Source: TWA4 sp051879215 (GTDB lineage Bacteria > Bacillota > Clostridia > Lachnospirales > Lachnospiraceae). From it: a stretch of DNA of 9,367 bases. Under the pieces are notes generated by a model, which was not told the origin of the DNA, ran no database searches, and worked only from the letters and a program-made list of their open reading frames with translations. The stretch spans positions 1-9,367 of the forward strand of contig JBJELP010000195.1 in NCBI GenBank assembly GCA_051879215.1, written 5' to 3'. The position numbers were made by a program, and so were the translations under genes. The first letter of the stretch is position 1. Each line of letters begins with the position of its first letter. Shown piece after piece: positions 1 to 6,450 of the stretch.

Positions 1-1
1 A

Positions 2-826
2 GAATTGACTGATCTGCCGAAGGAAATGCATATTCCCCAGAGTAATGAACTGGATGTGTTTGCAGAAGACGGCTTTTCTGTGGAAATGAAGGATGTTGAT
101 TTTTCCTATTTAAAAGGGAATCAGGTGATTACCGATTCCGCATTCTGTGCAAGGCCGGGTGAGATTGTGGCTCTGGTGGGTCCTTCCGGAGAAGGGAAGA
201 CGACAATGATTCGTCTGATTCTGGGATTGATCCGTCCGGAAAAGGGCAGGGTGTCCATACAATGGAACCGGCCCCAGGGAGAAACCGGTGATGGACAGGG
301 TGAAAAAGCGGATGCTTCCAATATCGATTGCCTTGAGGTGGAAATGAATGCCGACACCCGCCATCTCTTTGCCTATGTTCCCCAGGGCAACACGATTCTG
401 TCCGGTACCATTGCGGAAAATCTTCGTATGGTAAAGGAAGATGCCACTGATGAAGAACTGATTGAGGCTTTGAAGATTGCCTGTGCATGGGAATTTGTGG
501 AGAAGATGCCCAATGGTATTGATTCAATGGTGCTGGAGCGGGGACGCGGTTTGTCGGAAGGACAGGCACAGCGTATTGCCATTGCCCGGGCCGTGCTCAG
601 AGACAGTCCGATTCTGCTGCTGGATGAGGCAACCTCTGCACTGGACGTGACCACGGAACGAATGGTGCTGCGTAATATCGTACAGCAGAGACCCAACAAA
701 ACCTGTATTGTTACCACCCACAGACCTTCTGTGCTGAATCTCTGTCAGCGTGTGTACCGTGTCATGGAGACCCGTGTGACGGAGCTGTCCGAGGAAGAAT
801 CCGCCCGTATGGCTATGGATTTCTGA
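2..826 (+). CDS. ABC exporter, C-terminal ATPase domain (5' end outside window)
   Basis: This is the nucleotide-binding domain of an ABC transporter. It would hydrolyse ATP on the cytoplasmic side to drive export through a membrane domain. The frame is open to the window edge. The first possible start (TTG at 5) has no room for a binding site, and the first ~25 residues look like the linker between membrane and ATPase domains, so I read this as the end of a fused half-transporter. Counting from the TTG: Walker A GPSGEGKT at 59-66, Q-loop glutamine 127 in YVPQGN, signature LSEGQ at 183-187 (Glu for the usual Gly), Walker B ILLLDE at 203-208 followed by the D-loop SALD, and the H-loop His 239. 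A hydrophilic stretch at about 88-117 between Walker A and the Q-loop is longer than usual. The substrate cannot be told; lipid, peptide and drug exporters share this fold. The stop overlaps the start of a small cysteine-rich ORF. Confidence 0.9.
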   Translation, partial: ELTDLPKEMHIPQSNELDVFAEDGFSVEMKDVDFSYLKGNQVITDSAFCARPGEIVALVGPSGEGKTTMIRLILGLIRPEKGRVSIQWNRPQGETGDGQGEKADASNIDCLEVEMNADTRHLFAYVPQGNTILSGTIAENLRMVKEDATDEELIEALKIACAWEFVEKMPNGIDSMVLERGRGLSEGQAQRIAIARAVLRDSPILLLDEATSALDVTTERMVLRNIVQQRPNKTCIVTTHRPSVLNLCQRVYRVMETRVTELSEEESARMAMDF

Positions 827-933
827 TGTTTTTTGGAAGAAAACTGCGCTGCGGTCGGTTCTGCGGGGACTGTACTCAGCTGTGTTTGCCAAAAAAAGAT
901 AAGAGGCAGAATTTTTACGAAAGAGAAAGATAA
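826..933 (+). CDS. Possible 35-aa cysteine-rich microprotein
   Basis: A short ORF starts at an ATG that shares one base with the exporter stop codon (TGATG). It ends with TAA two bases before the ATG of the LTA-synthase-like gene. It encodes 35 residues with four cysteines at 9, 13, 16 and 20 (a C-x3-C-x2-C-x3-C pattern: CGRFCGDCTQLC) and a very basic, charged tail (KKDKR, YERER). It has no hydrophobic segment or signal peptide. There is no Shine-Dalgarno sequence near the start, so translation would depend on reinitiation after the exporter. The cysteine spacing could bind a metal or form disulfides, but I recognise no family. An ORF of this size can occur by chance. The gap-free fit between two genes is the main argument that it is real; alternatively it is simply a spacer. 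Confidence 0.3.
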   Translation: MFFGRKLRCGRFCGDCTQLCLPKKDKRQNFYERER

Positions 934-935
934 CG

Positions 936-2894
936 ATGAAAAAGAAATTATTGGTACTTGGTTTTATTGCAGCATCCGTGCTGCTGGTGATGCCCCACTC
1001 GAAGAAAGGGATACTGGCAGCAATCGTGTTCTGTCTGCTGGCAGCAGGCTGGATCGGTTTTGGCAAACTGGATTTTTCTGCCAAGTGGAAATTACTGCCG
1101 CTTTCGGTAAAAACATCCATTACGCTGGTGTGCTGCAGTGTAATGACCTGGTTTTTTCCGCAGTGGATGCTGAAGATAACGAAATTTGAAATGGGTCCTG
1201 ACCGTTTGATTGCCGGGGTCCTGATTGTGGCGGTTCTGATCTGGCTGTTAACGGCGTTGACCGGCAGGTTCCGGTTGCCCATCACATGCACCATGGTGCT
1301 GGTGCTGCTTCTGTCCACTTCCAATGCATATATTTATTCCTTCCGCGGGATCATGCTGGAGCCGGTGGATATCCTGTCCATTCGGACGGCAATGAACGTC
1401 ATGGGGAATTACAGTCTGTTTCCGATTCCGACTCGTGTGCTGCAGTCGTGGCTGATCGCAGCTGTTTTTCTGATCTGGCTATGGTGTGTATCCGATGTGG
1501 AAAGAGGGAAAATCAGTTTGCGTATTCGAGGGATTTTCCTGACGCTGGGGACGGTGTTTCTGTTGGCATTGTATAGTTTCATCGAACCCATGAAAACTTA
1601 CCACTGGGAAAAACAGGGGGCAGAGTACATGGGATATGTACTGGATTTTGCAATCAAATGTAAGGAAATCAAGTCAAAGAAACCGGAAAATTATAGTCCC
1701 GAACAGATTGCAGAACTGGCTTCCGGGTATGAAATCTCTTCAGAAGAAGTGACAGCACTGGAAACAGAGGAAAAAACGAAAACTCCCCATATTATTGTTA
1801 TTATGAATGAATCATTTGCAGACTTGAGTATTCTGAATGAGATGGCAACGAATACAGAGGTAATTCCGTTTGTTTCCTCATTGAAGGAAAATGTGATTTC
1901 CGGTTATGCACTGGCTTCTGTGTTTGGCGGAAATACAGCAAATTCCGAATATGAGTTTCTGACAGGAAATACCATGGCATGGCTTCCGACCAATACGGTT
2001 CCTTATCAGCAATATGTACGGGATGCATCGTATTCCATGGTTTCCTACCTGAAAAATCAATATGACTATACCTGTATTGCCATGCATCCTTATTTTTCCA
2101 GTGGTTGGAACCGGGTCAATACATATACCCATTTCGGATTTGATGAACAGATGTTTCTGGAAGATTTTCCAATGGAAAATTTTCTGCGGAAATACGTCAG
2201 TGATCAGGAAATGTACGAAGAAGTAATCCGTGTTTTTAAAGAAAAGAAAGAGTCACCTTTGTTTTTATTTGGCATTACCATGCAGAATCATGGCGGTTAT
2301 ACATATAAAGGGGATGATTTTGAAGTCACTGTGTCGCTGGAGGGATATGAAAAATCATATCCGGAGGCCGAACAGTATCTTTCCTGTATCCATGAGTCGG
2401 ATCGGGCGGTTCAGATATTGCTTGAGTATTTTGAACAGGTGGAAGAGGATGTGGTGATTGTCTTTTTCGGAGATCATTTTCCCGGAATCAATGATGGATT
2501 TTACAATGAATTGGATAAGGGAAGTGACGGCAGTCTGGATGCTCAGATGAAACGGTTTCAGGTTCCGTTTTTTATCTGGGCGAATTATGGATTGGAAGAG
2601 CAGGAAGTGGAGTGTACCAGCCTCAATTATCTTTCCAATTATCTGTATCATGCAGCGAATATTGCATTGCCTGTATACAATCAGTTTCTGGATGAATTAG
2701 AGGAAGTGATTCCGGCTATGAATTCACGTGGCTATTATTCGAAAACGGATCGTTGTTTTAAATATTATGATCAGATGGAAGGTGTGGAAGCACAGATGCT
2801 TCTGCAGTATGAACAGTTACAGTATAACAGTCTGTTTGATAAAAAAAATCGGAATGAATTGCTGTTTCCTGTGGTGAATTCCGAAATAAAATAA
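936..2894 (+). CDS. LTA synthase family protein (membrane sulfatase-fold glycerolphosphate transferase)
   Basis: This 652-residue protein resembles lipoteichoic acid synthases, which transfer glycerolphosphate from phosphatidylglycerol to a growing polymer outside the membrane. The N-terminal ~215 residues hold about six or seven hydrophobic segments (roughly 4-19, 25-42, 57-75, 89-108, 115-135, 170-186, 197-215). A charged linker leads to the sulfatase-like domain starting near 284. Expected catalytic and metal residues are visible: Glu292 in MNESF, Thr334 in GGNTANSEYEFLTG (nucleophile position), His452 in MQNHGGY, and Asp513-His514 in FFGDHFPG. Their spacing closely matches LtaS of Staphylococcus aureus (E255, T300, H416, D475/H476, from memory). 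The ATG at 936 follows a weak purine-rich site (AGAGAAAG) and an in-frame TAA blocks upstream extension. Family assignment is firm. The polymer made (LTA, another polyglycerolphosphate or a phosphoglycerol decoration) is not. The catalytic half looks more AT-rich than the membrane half. Confidence 0.92.
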   Translation: MKKKLLVLGFIAASVLLVMPHSKKGILAAIVFCLLAAGWIGFGKLDFSAKWKLLPLSVKTSITLVCCSVMTWFFPQWMLKITKFEMGPDRLIAGVLIVAVLIWLLTALTGRFRLPITCTMVLVLLLSTSNAYIYSFRGIMLEPVDILSIRTAMNVMGNYSLFPIPTRVLQSWLIAAVFLIWLWCVSDVERGKISLRIRGIFLTLGTVFLLALYSFIEPMKTYHWEKQGAEYMGYVLDFAIKCKEIKSKKPENYSPEQIAELASGYEISSEEVTALETEEKTKTPHIIVIMNESFADLSILNEMATNTEVIPFVSSLKENVISGYALASVFGGNTANSEYEFLTGNTMAWLPTNTVPYQQYVRDASYSMVSYLKNQYDYTCIAMHPYFSSGWNRVNTYTHFGFDEQMFLEDFPMENFLRKYVSDQEMYEEVIRVFKEKKESPLFLFGITMQNHGGYTYKGDDFEVTVSLEGYEKSYPEAEQYLSCIHESDRAVQILLEYFEQVEEDVVIVFFGDHFPGINDGFYNELDKGSDGSLDAQMKRFQVPFFIWANYGLEEQEVECTSLNYLSNYLYHAANIALPVYNQFLDELEEVIPAMNSRGYYSKTDRCFKYYDQMEGVEAQMLLQYEQLQYNSLFDKKNRNELLFPVVNSEIK

Positions 2895-2916
2895 AAAACG
2901 GCGCAGCCGGTTTTTC
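2893..2916 (+). terminator. Rho-independent terminator after the LTA-synthase-like gene
   Basis: Six A (2893-2898), stem CGGC (2899-2902), loop GCA, stem GCCG (2906-2909), one extra G, then TTTTT (2911-2915). The GC stem is short but can be extended by A-T pairs around the bulged G, and it starts at the stop codon of the preceding gene. It probably separates the exporter/LTA-synthase unit from the HAD-MATE-kinase unit. Confidence 0.6.
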
Positions 2917-2993
2917 TCTGCGGATCCCCAATTTAACGCAGAGGACATGTACATGGGTATCGGCCGTTTCACCGGTGAGATTCCGTGTACATG
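2916..2993 (+). promoter_or_regulatory. Structured leader region upstream of the HAD gene (two stem-loops)
   Basis: The first inverted repeat is CTCTGCG (2916-2922) with CGCAGAG (2937-2943), a perfect 7-bp stem with a 14-nt loop. The second pairs CATGTACATGG (2946-2956) with CCGTGTACATG (2983-2993), 11 bp with a single G-U pair. Its 26-nt apical region contains the palindrome TCACCGGTGA (2969-2978) and can fold a further small stem (ATCGG with CCGGT). The structures end 14 bases before the AAAGGAG ribosome binding site. They could be a cis-acting RNA, a dyad bound by a regulator, or a back-up terminator, since TTATTTT follows the second stem. I recognise no known riboswitch class. Confidence 0.4.
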
Positions 2994-3020
2994 GTTATTT
3001 TGAGTGTAAAGGAGTTACAG

Positions 3021-3671
3021 ATGAAGAAAGGTGTTATTTTTGACATGGATGGTCTGCTGTTTGATACGGAGCAGATCTGGCAGGCAAACTGGAACAGAAG
3101 AGCGGCGGAACTGGGTTTTGAGATGGATCCGGAGTTTAAGTACAACATCTGCGGTACCAGCGGTCAGCTGATGGTGGATGTGATTACACGGTTTTTCCCC
3201 GATGCGGATGCGGAAGATTTTATTCGTACGGTGAAACAGCGTGTGGCGGAAGATGTGAGAAAAGGTGTTCCGGAGATGCCGGGACTTCATGAAATAATTG
3301 AGTATTTCCATAAAAACGGTCTGAAGCTGGCGGTGGCCAGCAGTTCAGATAAAGATATTATCCGAAATAATCTTTCAAAGTCGGATGTATTGCAGTATTT
3401 TGATGTGCTGGTCAGCGGCCAGGAGGTGGAACATGGGAAACCGGCGCCGGATATTTTCCTGCTGGCGGCCAGAGAGCTGGGTCTGGATCCTGCGGACTGC
3501 TATGTTTTCGAGGATGGTATCAATGGGGTAGAAGCAGGTCTGGCAGCAGGATGTGCTACTATTATGATTCCGGATCTGCTGAAACCCAATGAAAACTGCA
3601 AAGCGAATTGTGCCGGTATTTTTGACAGTCTGACGGCTGCCATGGAGGCCATCGAAAGGGGTGACCTGTAA
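3021..3671 (+). CDS. HAD-superfamily hydrolase, beta-phosphoglucomutase-like
   Basis: This is a 216-residue cytosolic HAD enzyme of the beta-phosphoglucomutase/phosphatase subgroup, which acts on small phosphorylated metabolites through an aspartyl-phosphate. Motif I is IFDMDGLLFDTE with nucleophile Asp8 and acid/base Asp10. A helical cap domain follows (about 17-85). Motif II is the serine cluster ASSSD at 106-110, motif III is Lys140 in EHGKPAPDIF, and motif IV is FEDGINGVEAGLAAG with Glu164-Asp165. Length and motif order are typical. The ATG at 3021 is chosen because AAAGGAG (3008-3014) sits 6 bases upstream and the protein then begins directly with MKKGVIFDMDG; a GTG at 2985 would add 12 residues inside the leader hairpin. 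The stop overlaps the MATE start (TAATG). The exact substrate cannot be read from the sequence. Confidence 0.93.
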   Translation: MKKGVIFDMDGLLFDTEQIWQANWNRRAAELGFEMDPEFKYNICGTSGQLMVDVITRFFPDADAEDFIRTVKQRVAEDVRKGVPEMPGLHEIIEYFHKNGLKLAVASSSDKDIIRNNLSKSDVLQYFDVLVSGQEVEHGKPAPDIFLLAARELGLDPADCYVFEDGINGVEAGLAAGCATIMIPDLLKPNENCKANCAGIFDSLTAAMEAIERGDL

Positions 3672-5041
3672 TGACGGCAGCTGCGAAAAAGGATTCTTTT
3701 GGCAGTGTGGATATGCTCAATGGACCGATTTTCCGTGCCCTGATCATTTTTGCCATTCCGATCTTCATTTCCAATGTGTTCCAGCAGATGTACAATACCG
3801 TAGATACCATGATTGTCGGTCATGTGCTGGGGGACAGTTCGCTGGCGGCCATCGGTTCCTGCGGGGCGATTTTTGATTTTCTGGTGGGATTTGCCATGGG
3901 GCTCAGCAATGGTCTGACCATTGTGACGGCGAGAAGCTATGGCTCCGGTGATGAAAATATGGTGAAGAAATCGGTGGCGGGTTCTCTGATCATCGGTCTG
4001 GGGACTTCCTTTGCCATGACGGTGGTTGGATATTTTGGCCTGTATCCCCTTCTGAAGCTTTTGAAGACTCCTGCGGATATTATAGATGAAGCGTACAGTT
4101 ATGCAGCAGTGGTGACACTGTTCGTGATGGTTACATTTGCATATAACCTGTGTTCCGGTCTGATGCGTGCCATCGGAAACAGTGTGATGCCGCTGGTTTT
4201 CCTGATCGTGTCTTCGGTGCTGAATATTCTTCTGGACCTGCTTTTCATTGCCCGTCTGGATATGGGCGTATTTGGAGCCGGTGTGGCCACTGTGATTTCC
4301 CAGGCGGTTTCGGTGGTGCTCTGTATGATTTATGTATTCTGGAAAGTGCCCATGCTGATTCCTTCCAGAGAACATTTTAAAATGGATGCGGATATGTACA
4401 AAGATCTGCTGGGTCAGGGCTATTCCATGATGGTGATGAACTGTATCGTATCCGTGGGTACCGTTATTCTCCAGTATGGTATCAACGGCATGGGTACATT
4501 GGTGATTGCAGGTCATACAGCAGGCAGAAAGCTGTACATGTTCTTCAACATGCCGATTATGGCCATGACGGTTTCCTGTTCCACATTCGTCTCTCAGAAC
4601 AAGGGGGCAAATCAGGGAAAGCGGATTATTCAGTGTCTGAAATGCAGTTTTCTGTTTGATATTCTCTGTGCAGTTGTGATCACGGTATTTCTGGCTTTTG
4701 CCGCGCGTCCTCTGGTGGCGCTGGTGTCCGGTTCTTCGGAAGCCGTTGTTTTGGATAATGGAACCCTGTATCTGCAGGTGGTAGGTCCTTTCTACGCGGT
4801 TCTGGGTGTGCTTCTCCAGTCCCGTTCTTCTCTGCAGGGAATCGGACAGAAGGTGCTGCCGCTGATTTCCAGTGTGATCGAGTTTGTGGGAAAGATCGTC
4901 TTTGTTATCGTGTTTATTCCCCGATTCCAGTATCTGGCGGTTGCATTCTGTGAACCGGTGATCTGGTGCTGTATGGCGGCACAGCTTCTGTTCTGCCTTC
5001 TCAGAGATCCTTATCTGCGGGAAGCACGGAAGATGGCGTAG
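3671..5041 (+). CDS. MATE family efflux transporter
   Basis: This is a 456-residue integral membrane protein of the multidrug and toxic compound extrusion family, which exports cationic drugs or metabolites using a Na+ or H+ gradient. The hydrophobic pattern fits the usual 12 helices in two pseudo-symmetric halves. Typical motifs are visible: FAIPIFISNVFQQMYNTVDT near 27-46 with MIVGHVLG following, and FAMGLSNGLTIVTARSYGSGD near 74-94. A short re-entry of the second half begins around FKMDADMYKDLLGQGYSMMV. The ATG at 3671 overlaps the HAD stop by one base, and an AAAGGGGTGA ribosome binding site (3655-3664) lies within the end of the HAD gene, so the two are one operon and probably translationally coupled. 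Length is normal for MATE proteins and no break is seen. Coupling to a HAD phosphatase gives no clear substrate; the motifs fit the bacterial NorM/MepA/DinF-type group but not a specific subfamily. Confidence 0.95.
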   Translation: MTAAAKKDSFGSVDMLNGPIFRALIIFAIPIFISNVFQQMYNTVDTMIVGHVLGDSSLAAIGSCGAIFDFLVGFAMGLSNGLTIVTARSYGSGDENMVKKSVAGSLIIGLGTSFAMTVVGYFGLYPLLKLLKTPADIIDEAYSYAAVVTLFVMVTFAYNLCSGLMRAIGNSVMPLVFLIVSSVLNILLDLLFIARLDMGVFGAGVATVISQAVSVVLCMIYVFWKVPMLIPSREHFKMDADMYKDLLGQGYSMMVMNCIVSVGTVILQYGINGMGTLVIAGHTAGRKLYMFFNMPIMAMTVSCSTFVSQNKGANQGKRIIQCLKCSFLFDILCAVVITVFLAFAARPLVALVSGSSEAVVLDNGTLYLQVVGPFYAVLGVLLQSRSSLQGIGQKVLPLISSVIEFVGKIVFVIVFIPRFQYLAVAFCEPVIWCCMAAQLLFCLLRDPYLREARKMA

Positions 5042-5098
5042 TGTTTTCAGGATTTCGAGAGCGTGAAGCATAAAAACGAAGTGTCAGAGGGAAATGTG

Positions 5099-6373
5099 AT
5101 GGATTACTATGGTACCATCGGACCTGCGTGTGCGGATCCGGACATTTTAAAGAAAATGGCGGAGGCCGGGATGACCGGTCTCCGTATGAATTTATCCCAT
5201 GGATCGCTGAGCATGCACGGGGATTGGATTCAGATGATCAGGGAAGCGGTAATCCGTGGCCTGCTGATTGATCTGCAGGGACCGGAACTGCGGGTTCAGG
5301 GGCTTGGTTATGGAAGAAATCTGCGGGTGCCGGGGTCTGAGGACGTGACAATATCCATGGATTGCAGCATGCAGGTGGAGAATCAGGAGGAACTGGTTCT
5401 GGAAACGGGAGCATATGTAAAGCTGGTCAGTGAAGAGGTCTTTGTTTCAGATAGAGTCTTGTCCGAAGAGGTGAAAAGGCAGTCTGCAAAAAAGATGGTT
5501 ATGGCTGATGCATCAGCAGGGAGCATAACAGACTGTGTCATGATTGGCTGTCCGGAGATTCTGATGGATTATCTGGTGCCCGGGCAGGAACTTCTGCTGG
5601 ATGATGGGAAAATATTGCTGAAGGTTTTGGATGGTTTCAATACGGGAAATCCTGTCGGTACAGATGGGAAAGCTGCAGTTGAGACAGATATAGCAGTGGT
5701 TGAGACAAATATTGCAGTGGTTGAGACAGATCAGGCAGATATGACAGATATTGCAGCCGTTGTCATCCGCGGCGGTGTGCTGAAGAACAGAAAAAGCATT
5801 GCACTGCCCGGCCGGGAAATTCCGACGCCCACACTGACGGCGGAGGATCTGGAAAATCTGCGTAATGCAAAAGCAGCAGGGGTTACCGGGGTGATGCTTC
5901 CTTTTGTCAGAGGGAGAGAAGATATTCTGGCACTGAAAGAAGCATTGGCATCCTGTGGAGCAGAGCATATCCGGATTTTTGCCAAGATTGAAAATCTGGC
6001 AGGTGTAGAGGCACTGCCGGATTTTGTAAAGGATGTGGACCACGTGGTGATTGCCCGTGGGGATCTGGGGAATGCCATGCCCCTTTGGGAGCTTCCCGGA
6101 TGCCAGAAAAGACTGGCTGCCATCTGCAGACAGGCCGGAACGCCTTTTATGGTGGTGACCCAGATGCTTGACAGCATGCACACCAGAGCTGTACCCACCA
6201 GAGCAGAGGTCAGTGATATTTACAATGCCGTGATGGACGGCGCTGCCAGTGTCATGCTGACGGGAGAAACCGCCGCCGGAAGCTATCCGGTGGAAGCCAT
6301 GCGATATCTGGTGAATACAGCCGAGTGTGCTTTGCAGGATCGAACGGGTGAAAAAAAGGATCCTCTGGTATAA
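5099..6373 (+). CDS. Divergent pyruvate-kinase-like protein lacking the C-terminal domain
   Basis: This 424-residue protein has the A-domain barrel of pyruvate kinase, which converts phosphoenolpyruvate and ADP to pyruvate and ATP. Visible motifs are GTIGPA at 5-10, RMNLSHG at 29-35, DLQGPELR at 58-65, FAKIEN with Lys296 and Glu298, ARGDLG with Asp322, TQMLDSM with Thr354, and PTRAEVSDIYNAVMDGA onward. These cover the key catalytic and metal positions. Differences are clear. The DTKGPE motif reads DLQGPE, changing a K+-ligand Thr to Leu and a conserved Lys to Gln. The region between GPELR and the GGVLKNRKSIALPG return strand is unusually long and holds a 7-residue repeat (194-221). The protein ends just after the barrel, with no PK_C allosteric domain. 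ATG 5099 has AGAGGG at 5086-5091; a GTG at 5063 is less likely because family homology begins at 5099. It follows the MATE gene by 57 bp, probably in the same operon. It may be a true short kinase or a paralogue with altered function. Confidence 0.85.
   Translation: MDYYGTIGPACADPDILKKMAEAGMTGLRMNLSHGSLSMHGDWIQMIREAVIRGLLIDLQGPELRVQGLGYGRNLRVPGSEDVTISMDCSMQVENQEELVLETGAYVKLVSEEVFVSDRVLSEEVKRQSAKKMVMADASAGSITDCVMIGCPEILMDYLVPGQELLLDDGKILLKVLDGFNTGNPVGTDGKAAVETDIAVVETNIAVVETDQADMTDIAAVVIRGGVLKNRKSIALPGREIPTPTLTAEDLENLRNAKAAGVTGVMLPFVRGREDILALKEALASCGAEHIRIFAKIENLAGVEALPDFVKDVDHVVIARGDLGNAMPLWELPGCQKRLAAICRQAGTPFMVVTQMLDSMHTRAVPTRAEVSDIYNAVMDGAASVMLTGETAAGSYPVEAMRYLVNTAECALQDRTGEKKDPLV
5678..5761 (+). 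repeat. 21-bp tandem repeat within the kinase-like B domain
   Basis: Four consecutive 21-bp units lie at 5678-5698, 5699-5719, 5720-5740 and 5741-5761. They translate as VETDIAV, VETNIAV, VETDQAD and MTDIAAV. The first two differ at two bases, the third diverges in its second half and the fourth is degenerate. The unit is a multiple of three, so copy changes would keep the frame. It sits between strands of the B (lid) domain, where other pyruvate kinases have nothing of this kind. Confidence 0.85.
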
Positions 6374-6381
6374 GGATCCTC
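6351..6381 (-). terminator. Rho-independent terminator for the patatin-like gene
   Basis: Read on the - strand, AGGATCC (6380-6374) pairs with GGATCCT (6363-6357), with one or two further pairs closing the loop, and is followed by a run of T (complement of A 6351-6357). A 7-bp GC-containing stem directly followed by seven U is a textbook intrinsic terminator about 60 nt after the patatin stop. The same bases encode the last residues of the convergent kinase-like protein (EKKDPLV). Because GGATCC is self-complementary, the two copies are both direct and inverted repeats. Confidence 0.65.
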
Positions 6382-6419
6382 TGTGCAGATTATCTGAATA
6401 AAGAATATGGATAGATTAT

Positions 6420-6450
6420 CTGGAAAAAAATCTGTCCAGGTTATTTATTA
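6420..6450 (+). terminator. Weak candidate terminator for the kinase-like gene
   Basis: CTGGA (6420-6424) can pair with TCCAG (6435-6439) across a 10-nt A-rich loop, followed by GTTATTTATT. The stem is only 5 bp and the T-rich tail is interrupted, so this is a weak call. The rest of 6374-6440 contains two copies of AGATTATCTG (6387-6396 and 6413-6422), each nearly palindromic, with no other recognisable function. Confidence 0.3.

Noticed and set aside
833..1189. 118-codon + strand frame overlapping the LTA-synthase start
   Set aside because: It runs out of frame through the membrane domain of the recognised gene and has no domain.
524..1324. 266-codon open frame on the - strand across the exporter end and the LTA-synthase start
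   Set aside because: It overlaps two well-supported genes on the other strand and shows no family motif.
2985..3020. GTG start for the HAD gene
   Set aside because: It would lie inside the leader hairpin, lacks a binding site and adds residues not typical of the family; ATG 3021 has AAAGGAG.
3500..5071. 523-codon open frame on the - strand across the MATE gene
   Set aside because: It is antisense to a clear MATE protein. Its translation is rich in His, Arg, Gln and Asn, with no domain or ribosome binding site: a shadow of the coding strand.
5063..5098. Upstream GTG start for the kinase-like gene
   Set aside because: Homology to pyruvate kinase starts at the ATG at 5099, which has AGAGGG seven bases upstream; the GTG has no comparable site.
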